From: JBBCJT01 sp037190665
Lineage (GTDB): Bacteria; Pseudomonadota; Alphaproteobacteria; Acetobacterales; Acetobacteraceae
Direction of reading: 5' to 3'
Length of the DNA stretch: 12,725 bases
Assembly (NCBI GenBank): GCA_037190665.1
Contig: JBBCJT010000065.1
Span: 1-12,725 of the forward strand
In this document: positions 1-6,166 of the stretch, piece after piece
How positions within the stretch are numbered: position 1 is the stretch's first letter
Layout of the letters: each line of letters begins with the position of its first letter
Translations under genes and position numbers: made by a program
Notes under the pieces: model-generated
What the model was told of the DNA's origin: nothing
Seen by the model: the letters and a program-made list of their open reading frames with translations, nothing else
Databases searched by the model: none

Positions 1-108
1 CCTACGCGTTACGCACCCGTCCGCCACTCCCCTTACGGGGCGTGCGACTTGCATGTGTTAGGCATGCCGCCAGCGTTCGCTCTGAGCCAGGATCAAACTC
101 TCAGGTTC
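1..108 (-). rRNA. 16S ribosomal RNA, 5' end (partial)
   Basis: Read on the minus strand, this is the start of a small-subunit rRNA. The universal 27F-type segment (AGAGTTTGATCCTGGCTCAG) lies at about 84-103. It is followed by GAACGCTGGCGGCATGCC, TAACACATGCAAGTCGCAC and GGCGGACGGGTGCGTAACGC. The gene runs off the left edge, so only about 108 of some 1,480 nt are present. The mature 5' end is placed near 107-110 by position relative to the conserved segment; the exact base is not determined. The GGCATGCCTAACACATGCAAGTCGCACG block resembles Acetobacteraceae/Rhodospirillales 16S genes, which is the main taxonomic clue here. Confidence 0.97.
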
Positions 109-462
109 ATCATGCCCCGAAAGACACAACGAACAGGCCTCACCCAACTCCAAACCCAAACACTCACTCTCTCCACTCACTCAATCCACCAGCTCACGCC
201 AGCGTCCCAAGCTCACAGATCAAACCAGCATCCAGACCAGGAACCAGGCAAAACCCCTAAAGGCACCACCCAGACCCATAGCCCAAATCACCAGCACAAA
301 CCCACAAACCAAAGACACCCAGAACCTGCAGCCTCATCAGCACGCAAATCCCCAAGGACGCCACCAGCGGATCCCTTCCTATCCTACTCTCTCCACCCAG
401 ATGCTGTTTTCAAAAAGCGCCGCCTCTCGGCGTCGTCGCGACCGTTACAGGCCGGCGACAGG
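109..462 (-). other. rRNA operon leader (5' external transcribed spacer)
   Basis: This is the stretch between the predicted rrn promoter and the mature 16S start, roughly 350 nt, transcribed from the minus strand. No credible gene lies on either strand. Its composition is striking: over 121-360 the plus strand is about 79% A+C (my count: 30 G and 21 T in 240 nt), so the RNA would be about 79% G+U. The surrounding genes are GC-rich but balanced. Short direct repeats occur, such as CACTCACTC at 161-169 and 174-182. A run of closely spaced G pairs and triplets in the RNA at 138-157 could form a two-tier G-quadruplex. Leader processing sites cannot be defined from this window. Confidence 0.75.
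403..420 (-). promoter_or_regulatory. boxA-like antitermination element in the rrn leader
   Basis: On the minus strand the segment reads GCGCTTTTTGAAAACAGC. It resembles the TGCTCTTTGACA-type boxA/leader motif of alphaproteobacterial rRNA operons and lies about 45 nt downstream of the predicted transcription start, where Nus-factor antitermination signals are expected. The match is partial. The TTGAAA inside it could also be read as the -35 of a second promoter, but no convincing -10 lies 16-18 nt downstream. Confidence 0.35.
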
Positions 463-468
463 GCGCGG

Positions 469-497
469 TTTCTAGTCGCGGGTCGGCGGGCTGTCAA
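469..497 (-). promoter_or_regulatory. rrn promoter (sigma70-type) with GC-rich discriminator
   Basis: On the minus strand a perfect -35 TTGACA (497-492) is followed by a 17-nt spacer and a -10 TAGAAA (474-469, 4 of 6 matches to TATAAT). The bases right after the -10 are CCGCGCCC, a GC-rich discriminator of the kind that makes stable-RNA promoters sensitive to ppGpp and initiating-NTP levels. The start would fall near 462, giving a leader of about 350 nt before 16S. This is the best sigma70-like promoter in the window and it points at the rRNA gene. Stringent control is inferred from the family pattern and is not shown by the sequence alone. Confidence 0.7.
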
Positions 498-685
498 ACG
501 CCCCGCGGCGACGATCCACATGCGCAAGAAAGATGCCTGAACGCCAGTGAATCTGCGGGATTCTGAAGCGCCCCGCCCCGGATAACCGGCGCTGCCCCGA
601 TCCGTTTGGCGTATTTCGGGCGCGCGCATGACGGACATGACGCGGATGCTTGACTCGACGCGGCCCCGCACGTCCCTGTGCGCCG

Positions 686-1876
686 ATGCGACTGCTTCCC
701 CTTCTCCTTCTCGCCCTCTCCCTCCTCCTGCCCGCGGCCGTGCGTGCCGACGATGCGATCGTGGTGGTCAAACGCGGCGACACGCTCGCGGACCTGCTGT
801 CGGCCGCCGAGATCGCGGGCACCGACATCGCCGGCGTCACCGCCGCCCTCGCCCCGCTGCTGTCGCCCCGCTCGCTCCGGCCGGGCCAGGAGATCGCATT
901 GCGGGTCGCCGAGGTGGATGGCGGAACCCAGCTCCAGGGTCTCGACGTCGAGGTGGACGCGCTGACCACCGTCTCCGCCGCACGCGCGGTCGACGGCACC
1001 TTCGTGGCGGAACGCCAGGTCCGCACCTCGCTGCGTCATCTGGTCCGCGGCGACGGGCTGGTCCGCTCCTCGCTCTACGAGCAGCTCGCCGAGGCGGGCG
1101 TCCCGCCGGCCCAGATCATCGGGCTGATCCGCGCCCTCGGCCAGTTCCTCGACCTGCAGCGCGAGGTGCATCCGGGCGACCGCTTCGCCGTGATGTGGGA
1201 GCGTTTCCGGGGCGAGGACGGATCGGTGCTGGTGCACGGCGCGGCGCTCTATGCCGAGTTCGTCTTCTCCGGCCGGCGCATCGAGATGTGGCGGCACACC
1301 CGCGCGGACGGCACCACGGAGTGGCTCGACGCCGCAGGCCGGCCGCTGCGCCGCGCCTTCCTGCGCACGCCGCTGGACGGGGCGCGCGTGACCTCCGGCT
1401 TCGGCGTCCGCCGCCATCCGATCCTCGGCTACTCGCAGGCGCATCGCGGCATCGACTTCGCGGCGCCCACCGGCACGCCGGTCTACGCCGCCGCCGACGG
1501 GCGGGTGAAGTCCGCGGGCTGGCATGGCGGCTACGGCCGCGCGGTCGACATCACGCATGGCGGCAACATCCTCACCCGTTACGGCCACATGTCGCGCATC
1601 GCGAACGGCATCCGCCCCGGCGTGCGCGTGCGCCAGGGCCAGGTGATCGGCCATGTCGGTTCCACCGGCATGTCCACCGGCCCGCACCTGCATTTCGAGA
1701 TCCATGTGGCCGGCACGGCGGTCAATCCGGCGCAGCGGCGCGAGATGCCGGCCGCCCCGCTCGCGGCCACGGAGCTTGCGGCATTCCAGCGCAGCAAGAC
1801 ACGCCTCACCAGCGTGTTCGCCCAGCTCGCCGGCAATGGCGAGGTCGCCGCCGCGGCGGATACGCCGCGGCAGTAG
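686..1876 (+). CDS. M23 family metallopeptidase, MepM-like peptidoglycan DD-endopeptidase
   Basis: An exported 396-aa zinc endopeptidase expected to cleave peptide cross-links in peptidoglycan in the periplasm. Residues 1-21 are a signal peptide (MRLLPLLLLALSLLLPAAVRA). Residues ~25-70 (VVVKRGDTLADLL ... LRPGQEI) form a LysM/OapA-like wall-binding module. The middle region with REVHPGDRF is typical of MepM/YebA-type proteins. The M23 domain spans ~245-345 with the full metal and catalytic set: H253 and D257 (HRGID), H301 (RYGHM), and H334/H336 (HLHFE). The ATG at 686 is chosen because the signal peptide begins there; an in-frame TTG at 650 would add 12 residues in front of it. Neither start has a good ribosome site. 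The gene stands alone, divergent from the rRNA operon, and ends in a strong terminator. Family is secure; exact bond specificity is not. Confidence 0.93.
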   Translation: MRLLPLLLLALSLLLPAAVRADDAIVVVKRGDTLADLLSAAEIAGTDIAGVTAALAPLLSPRSLRPGQEIALRVAEVDGGTQLQGLDVEVDALTTVSAARAVDGTFVAERQVRTSLRHLVRGDGLVRSSLYEQLAEAGVPPAQIIGLIRALGQFLDLQREVHPGDRFAVMWERFRGEDGSVLVHGAALYAEFVFSGRRIEMWRHTRADGTTEWLDAAGRPLRRAFLRTPLDGARVTSGFGVRRHPILGYSQAHRGIDFAAPTGTPVYAAADGRVKSAGWHGGYGRAVDITHGGNILTRYGHMSRIANGIRPGVRVRQGQVIGHVGSTGMSTGPHLHFEIHVAGTAVNPAQRREMPAAPLAATELAAFQRSKTRLTSVFAQLAGNGEVAAAADTPRQ

Positions 1877-1883
1877 CCTCCCC

Positions 1884-1911
1884 GGACGGCGCCGCCCGCG
1901 CCGTCCTTCTT
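1884..1911 (+). terminator. Rho-independent terminator after the M23 peptidase gene
   Basis: A perfect 9-bp stem (GGACGGCGC / GCGCCGTCC) closes a 5-nt loop (CGCCC) and is followed by TTCTT. It begins 8 nt after the peptidase stop codon. The stem is strong and the tail pyrimidine-rich, though short of a full T tract. Confidence 0.7.
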
Positions 1912-1929
1912 CCAGCCATCCGGCCGCCG

Positions 1930-1951
1930 AATGGTATCTGCCGATACCATT
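1930..1951. promoter_or_regulatory. Operator-like inverted repeat upstream of the permease-dehydrogenase unit
   Basis: Perfect 9-bp arms AATGGTATC / GATACCATT flank a 4-nt centre (TGCC), 22 bp in all. The TGGTAT...ATACCA half-sites resemble operators of GntR/FCD-type regulators, for example the TGGTATACCA core of UxuR/ExuR sites, but with wider spacing. The repeat sits 116 nt before the chosen start of the permease gene and after the upstream terminator, so it most plausibly controls the permease-dehydrogenase unit. No regulator gene lies beside it in this window. No convincing -35/-10 pair was found; TACGAT at 1980-1985 is a possible -10 without a partner. The AT-rich arms stand out against GC-rich surroundings. 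Confidence 0.6.
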
Positions 1952-2067
1952 TGGCCATGGCAGCAACGGACGACTGACGTACGATGGTGTGGAAGCGCGT
2001 GGCAGCCGTCGCTGCTTCGCGCCGACATCGTCGGTGCCGAGGGCACCGGCCACCCCCGGAGGCTCCC

Positions 2068-3549
2068 TTGCTGCTGTCTTCTCCCCCCGAACCCAAGTCG
2101 AACAACAAGCTCGCGATGCTGGGCGTCGCGCTCGCCGTCTACGTGGCGATCCTGCTCCTGCCGACGCCGGCGGGGCTTTCGGCCTCCGGCCAGGTGGCGC
2201 TCGGCCTGCTGGCGCTGGTCATCATCATGTGGATCAGCGAATGCGTCTCGCCGGCCGCGAGCGCGATCATCCTGACCGGCATGGCGGTGCTCGGCCTGAT
2301 GGGCAAGCCGCTGACGGAGGGCACCCCGCCGATGTCCTCCTCCGCCGCGCTCAACGTGATGCTGACGGGCTTTTCCTCCTCGGCGGTGCTCCTGGTGGCG
2401 GGCGCGCTGTTCCTCGCCGTCGCGCTGAAGCTCACCGGGCTCGATCGCCGCGTCGCGCTGCTGGTGATGAGCAAGGTGGGCATCTCGCCGGCGCGGCTGG
2501 TCTTCGGCGCGATGCTGGTGGGCTTCATCCTGGCGCTGTTCATCCCGTCCGCCACCGCCCGCGTGGGCGCGGTGATCCCGATCATGGCCGGCATCGTGAC
2601 CGCGCTGGGGCTCGCGGCCGACAGCCGGCTGTCGGCGACGCTGATGATCGTGACCGCGCAGGCCTGCTCGATCTTCAACATGTGGATCAAGACCGGCGCG
2701 GCGCAGAACCTGATCAGCCTCGATTTCATGCAGAACGCCTTCCACCGTTCCATCCCGTGGGGCACCTGGTTCATCAGCGCCACGCCGCTGACGCTCGGGA
2801 TGTCGGTGATGCTGTTCTTCATCGCCCTGCTGGTGCTGCGCCCGTCCGTGCCGGATGCGCGCGAGGCGACGGAGCGGCTGCGCGAGCAGGTCGCCGAGCT
2901 GGGGCCCGTCACCCCGGCCGAGAAGCGGCTGATGCTGGTGGCCGGCCTGCTGCTGGTGCTGTGGTCCACCGAGGGCGCGCTGCACCCGCTGGATACCACC
3001 ACCACCACCCAGCTCGGCATCGCGCTGCTGCTGATGCCGCGCATCGGCGTGATGGAGTGGGGCAAGGCGGAGAAGCTGGTGCCGTGGGGGACGGTGGTGC
3101 TGTTCGCCGCCGGCATCTCGCTCGGCATCCTGCTCGCGCGGACCGGGGCGGCGGCCTGGCTCGCCAAGGTCACCCTCGGCCAGCTCGGGCTGGAGACGCA
3201 GCCGATCTGGGCGGTGGTGGGCGCGCTGTCGCTGTTCTCCGTCCTGCTGCACCTGGGCTTCGCGTCGGCCACCGGGCTCGCCAGCACGCTGATCCCGATC
3301 ATGATCGCCTTCGCGCAGACGCTGCCGGTGGAGGCGCACACCGCCTTCGGCATCGTGCTGATCCAGAGCTTCGTCGTCTCCTTCGGCTTCATCCTGCCGA
3401 CCAACGCGCCGCAGAACATGCTGGTCTACGGCACCGGCGCCTTCGGGGTGCGCGACTTCGCCAAGGTCGGCGTGCTGATCACCCTCGGCGGCCTCGCGCT
3501 GATCGTGCTGCTGGCGATGACCGTCTGGCCGATGATGGGGGTGCTCTGA
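2068..3549 (+). CDS. SLC13/DASS family anion (dicarboxylate-type) permease
   Basis: An inner-membrane transporter of 493 aa with about a dozen hydrophobic segments, of the divalent anion:Na+ symporter family (Na_sulph_symp). The two family hairpin motifs are present in variant form: P-S-A-T-A-R (S161-A162-T163, where the family usually has SNT) and P-T-N-A-P-Q-N (T445-N446). Such carriers import di- or tricarboxylates, sulfate or related organic anions, usually Na+-driven. The TTG at 2068 is chosen because a good ribosome site (GGAGG, 2058-2062) lies 5 nt upstream; an ATG at 1984 would add 28 arginine- and proline-rich residues and lacks a ribosome site. The stop overlaps the dehydrogenase start by 1 nt (TGATG), implying translational coupling and a common substrate pathway. 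The actual substrate is unknown; a 2-hydroxy acid or dicarboxylate is inferred from the partner enzyme. Confidence 0.88.
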   Translation: MLLSSPPEPKSNNKLAMLGVALAVYVAILLLPTPAGLSASGQVALGLLALVIIMWISECVSPAASAIILTGMAVLGLMGKPLTEGTPPMSSSAALNVMLTGFSSSAVLLVAGALFLAVALKLTGLDRRVALLVMSKVGISPARLVFGAMLVGFILALFIPSATARVGAVIPIMAGIVTALGLAADSRLSATLMIVTAQACSIFNMWIKTGAAQNLISLDFMQNAFHRSIPWGTWFISATPLTLGMSVMLFFIALLVLRPSVPDAREATERLREQVAELGPVTPAEKRLMLVAGLLLVLWSTEGALHPLDTTTTTQLGIALLLMPRIGVMEWGKAEKLVPWGTVVLFAAGISLGILLARTGAAAWLAKVTLGQLGLETQPIWAVVGALSLFSVLLHLGFASATGLASTLIPIMIAFAQTLPVEAHTAFGIVLIQSFVVSFGFILPTNAPQNMLVYGTGAFGVRDFAKVGVLITLGGLALIVLLAMTVWPMMGVL

Positions 3550-4496
3550 TGGGCGGCCGGGTCGGCATCATCGGGGCCGGGCAGGTCGGCGCGGCCGCGG
3601 GCTACCTGCTCGCGATCACGCCGGGCATCAGCGACGTGGTGCTGGTCGATCTGGACGCGAAGCGCGCGGCGGGCGAGGCGGCGGACATCTCCCACGCCGC
3701 CGCCTTCGGCAGCACCGCGCTCGTCACCGCCGGGGACTACGCGGACCTCGCCGGCGCGCGGGTCGTGGTGGTCACCGCGGGGACCAGCCTCAAGCCCGGG
3801 CAGACCCGGCTCGATCTCGCGGCGGCGAACGTGAAGGTGGTGGCGAAGGTGCTGGAGAGCGTGCTGCGGCACGCCCCCGACACCGTGCTGCTGTTCGCCA
3901 CCAACCCGGTGGACGTGATGCCGGCGATCGCGGTGCGCCAGTTCGGCGTGCCGCGGGGCCGCGCCATCGGCACCGGCTGCGCGCTGGATTCGGCGCGCTT
4001 CCGCCACCGCCTCGCGGAGCATCTGGGCGTCGCCCCCAGCGCCGTCCACGCCAACGTCCTCGGCGAGCACGGCGATTCCGAGGTGCTGCACTGGAGCGGC
4101 GCGCATGCCGCCGGCATGAAGCTGACGGAGTTCGCCAGCCAGATCGGCCACCCCCTGCCACCGGCGCTGCAGGCGCAGATCGCCGAGGAGGTGCGCACCT
4201 CCGCCTACCGGATCAAGGAAGGCAAGGGCGTGTCGAACTTCGGCATCGGCGGCTGCATCGCGCGGCTGACGCGGGCCATCGTCAACGACGAGCACGTGCT
4301 GTTCAGCGTCTCGACCTTCCTCGACGAGCTGCTGGGGGTGCCGGACACCTGCGTGTCGCTGCCGCACGTGCTGGACGCGCAGGGTGCCTCCCGCCCGCTG
4401 GCGCCGCCGCTGGACGAGGAGGAGCGCGCCGCGCTGGTCCGCAGCGCTGAGGTGCTGCGCGAGGCGATCCGCCACGGGCTCGCCTCGCTGGGCTGA
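3549..4496 (+). CDS. L-lactate/malate dehydrogenase family protein (L-2-hydroxyacid dehydrogenase, substrate uncertain)
   Basis: A 315-aa cytoplasmic NAD-dependent L-2-hydroxyacid dehydrogenase. Visible elements: the Rossmann loop G-A-G-Q-V-G near residue 9, an acidic residue after beta-2 (D34) favouring NAD over NADP, TNPVDV (N119), the active-site segment GTGCALDSARFR (D147, R150) and the catalytic His in GEHGDS (H174). The substrate loop reads TAGTSLKPGQTRLDL. The arginine that polarises the carbonyl is kept (R87), but the residue that sets specificity is L81, where LDHs have Gln and MDHs Arg (classical position 102). The T246-equivalent also appears changed (KGVSNFG, S229). So neither lactate nor malate is a safe call; a bulkier or less polar 2-oxo/2-hydroxy acid is possible. 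Its ATG overlaps the permease stop by 1 nt. Length is normal for the family. Confidence 0.9.
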   Translation: MGGRVGIIGAGQVGAAAGYLLAITPGISDVVLVDLDAKRAAGEAADISHAAAFGSTALVTAGDYADLAGARVVVVTAGTSLKPGQTRLDLAAANVKVVAKVLESVLRHAPDTVLLFATNPVDVMPAIAVRQFGVPRGRAIGTGCALDSARFRHRLAEHLGVAPSAVHANVLGEHGDSEVLHWSGAHAAGMKLTEFASQIGHPLPPALQAQIAEEVRTSAYRIKEGKGVSNFGIGGCIARLTRAIVNDEHVLFSVSTFLDELLGVPDTCVSLPHVLDAQGASRPLAPPLDEEERAALVRSAEVLREAIRHGLASLG

Positions 4497-4505
4497 TCCG
4501 CGGGC

Positions 4506-4522
4506 GGCGGGCTTCGCCCGCC
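4506..4522 (+). terminator. Hairpin after the dehydrogenase gene
   Basis: A 7-bp GC stem (GGCGGGC / GCCCGCC) with a TTC loop starts 9 nt after the dehydrogenase stop. It is followed by a C-rich stretch, not a T tract, so it may act as a weak terminator or an mRNA 3'-end stabiliser. Position at the end of the two-gene unit is the main support. Confidence 0.5.
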
Positions 4523-4716
4523 CCCGCCGGAACACGGGGGAAATTCGCATACGACCCGGCCCGCAGATGGTGGACGACGAGACAGATGACGCGCTCGCGG
4601 TCAGCGGAAGAGAGGCGCCGACCCGATATTTTCGAGCCACCGTACTTGCGGTGATGTTTGGACTTCGATGATGATGATCATGACTGGATGCAGAATCTAA
4701 ATAACGTGGGGAGGGG

Positions 4717-6108
4717 ATGAAGAAGTCTTCCGGCCGGCCGTGGCCCCTTCCCGCTTTCGTCCTGCTCCCCCTGCTCGCCGCACCGGCTCATGCGCAGGAC
4801 ATCGCCGCGCGCATCGATCTGACACATCACCCCATCGGCTATCTGGCGCTGATGATCTTCTTCGTCGCCTACGGCTTCGTGGCGGTCGAGAAGGCCATCC
4901 AGTTGCGCAAGTCGAAGCCCGTCATGCTGGCCGCGGGCCTGATCTGGGCGCTGCTCGGCCTTGCCTACGCCCTGAACGGCCAGAGCCCGGCGCTCGAGGA
5001 CGCCGCCAAGCATGTGATCCTCGACTATGGCGAGCTGATGCTCTTCCTCGTGGTGGCGATCACCTATGTGAACACCATGCGGGAGCGGCGCGTCTTCGAT
5101 GCGCTGAGGACCAGGCTCGTCAGCATGAAGCTCTCCTACCGGCAGCTCTTCTGGCTGGTCGGAGGTCTGGCGTTCATCTTCGGCCCGATCATCGACAACC
5201 TGACGACGGCGCTCGTCATGGGTGCGGTGGTGGTGGCCGTCGGGGTCGGCAACTACCAATTCATCGTGATGGGCTGCATCGTCATCGTGGTGGCAGCCAA
5301 TGCAGGCGGCGTCTTCTCGCCCTTCGGCGACATCACCTCGCTGATGGTGTGGCAGAAGGGCAAGCTGGGGTTCTTCGAGTTCTTCCACCTCTTCCTGCCG
5401 TCGCTGGTGAACTTCCTCGTGCCGGCGGCGCTGATGCATTTCAGCGTGCCGAAAGGGATCCCCGAGTCATCGAGCGAGGTCAGGAAGCTGAAGGCCGGCG
5501 GGGCGGTCGTGATCGGGCTGTTCGTCGCCACCATCGTCACCGCCGTCTCGTTCAAGAGCTTCCTGCGCCTGCCGCCGGCGCTGGGGATGATGCTGGGGCT
5601 CGGCTACCTGCAGATGTACAGCTATCTGCTCCAGCATCTCGGGCGGCGGCGAGACGACAAGGACATGGCGTTCGACTCGCTGCGGCAGATGCGGGACGTG
5701 GAGTGGGACACGCTGCTGTTCTTCTTCGGCATCATCTTCGCCGTCGCAGGCCTCGGCGTCGTCGGCTATCTCGCGCAGGTATCGAACTTCCTCTACGGCG
5801 ATCTGGGCCCGACCTTCGCCAACATCTCGATCGGCGTGCTGGGCGCGGCGTTCGACAACATTCCGCTGATGTTCGCCGTCCTCACCATGAATCCGGAGAT
5901 GTCGAGCGGCCAGTGGATGCTCGTCACGCTCAGCACCGGGGTCGGCGGCAGCCTGGTATCCATCGGCTCGGCGGCGGGCGTGGTGCTGATGGGGATCGTG
6001 CGCAACCACTACACGTTCCTCAACCATCTCCGATGGGCGTGGGCGATCGCGCTCGGTTACGTGGCAAGCATCTCCACCCACCTATGGGTCAACGCGGCGC
6101 TCATGTAG
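4717..6108 (+). CDS. nhaD: NhaD-type sodium:proton antiporter
   Basis: A 463-aa polytopic inner-membrane Na+(Li+)/H+ antiporter used in alkali and salt tolerance. Family hallmarks are visible: GPIIDNLTTALVMG (D160, N161), SPFGDITSLMVW (D205, T207) and, in the second half, FDNIPLMFAVLTM (D380, N381). The paired Asp-Asn elements fit the two-fold repeat architecture of the ion transporter superfamily. Residues 1-26 form a cleavable-looking signal peptide ending AHA, also typical of NhaD. ATG 4717 is the only usable start because an in-frame TAA lies at 4702-4704. Its GGGGAGG ribosome site ends just 2 nt before the ATG, unusually close. The gene looks monocistronic, with no convincing promoter in the 190 nt upstream, and ends convergently against the SRPBCC operon. 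The symbol rests on motif resemblance only. Confidence 0.9.
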   Translation: MKKSSGRPWPLPAFVLLPLLAAPAHAQDIAARIDLTHHPIGYLALMIFFVAYGFVAVEKAIQLRKSKPVMLAAGLIWALLGLAYALNGQSPALEDAAKHVILDYGELMLFLVVAITYVNTMRERRVFDALRTRLVSMKLSYRQLFWLVGGLAFIFGPIIDNLTTALVMGAVVVAVGVGNYQFIVMGCIVIVVAANAGGVFSPFGDITSLMVWQKGKLGFFEFFHLFLPSLVNFLVPAALMHFSVPKGIPESSSEVRKLKAGGAVVIGLFVATIVTAVSFKSFLRLPPALGMMLGLGYLQMYSYLLQHLGRRRDDKDMAFDSLRQMRDVEWDTLLFFFGIIFAVAGLGVVGYLAQVSNFLYGDLGPTFANISIGVLGAAFDNIPLMFAVLTMNPEMSSGQWMLVTLSTGVGGSLVSIGSAAGVVLMGIVRNHYTFLNHLRWAWAIALGYVASISTHLWVNAALM

Positions 6109-6118
6109 GGATCGCGGG

Positions 6119-6161
6119 GGCAGGGGGCCGGGCCCCCTGCCGGGGCGCGGGGCAGCGCCCC
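6119..6161. terminator. Paired GC-rich hairpins between convergent genes (bidirectional terminator or extragenic repeat)
   Basis: Two adjacent inverted repeats fill the gap between nhaD (plus) and the last SRPBCC gene (minus). The first has perfect 11-bp arms GGCAGGGGGCC / GGCCCCCTGCC around a single base (6119-6141). The second has 7-bp arms GGGGCGC / GCGCCCC with a 6-nt loop (6142-6161). Neither has a T tract. They are symmetrical enough to act on both strands. From memory, similar GGGCC...CCCTGCCGGGGCGCGG strings recur between genes in related genomes, so this may be one copy of a dispersed extragenic palindrome. Confidence 0.6.
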
Positions 6162-6166
6162 GCTGC

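Noticed and set aside
403..420. Second rrn promoter using TTGAAA as -35
   Set aside because: No acceptable -10 occurs 16-18 nt downstream (the nearest, TAGGAT, is 21 nt away); a boxA-like role fits better.
49..540. Open frame on the plus strand across the 16S start and leader
   Set aside because: It overlaps the 16S 5' end and owes its openness to the A+C bias of the leader. The peptide is low-complexity (Thr, Pro, His, Asn) with no domain.
650..685. TTG 650 as the start of the M23 peptidase
   Set aside because: It would place a charged 12-residue extension before an otherwise standard signal peptide and has no ribosome site.
494..2053. Long minus-strand frame (519 codons) opposite the M23 peptidase
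   Set aside because: It is antisense to a convincing gene; the product is Arg/Gly/Ala/His-rich with no motif, as expected from GC-rich third positions.
1579..3339. 586-codon minus-strand frame opposite the permease
   Set aside because: The His/Gln/Arg/Asp-rich, low-complexity product is typical of the antisense of a hydrophobic GC-rich gene; there is no ribosome site or domain.
1653..4496. 947-codon plus-strand frame that would fuse peptidase, permease and dehydrogenase regions
   Set aside because: Only its last third (from 3549) reads as a real protein, the dehydrogenase. The earlier part is the wrong frame of the peptidase and permease, so this is not a fusion protein.
3549..4496. Straight naming as malate dehydrogenase (mdh) or lactate dehydrogenase (ldh)
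   Set aside because: The specificity residue is neither Arg nor Gln, so either name would overstate what the sequence shows.
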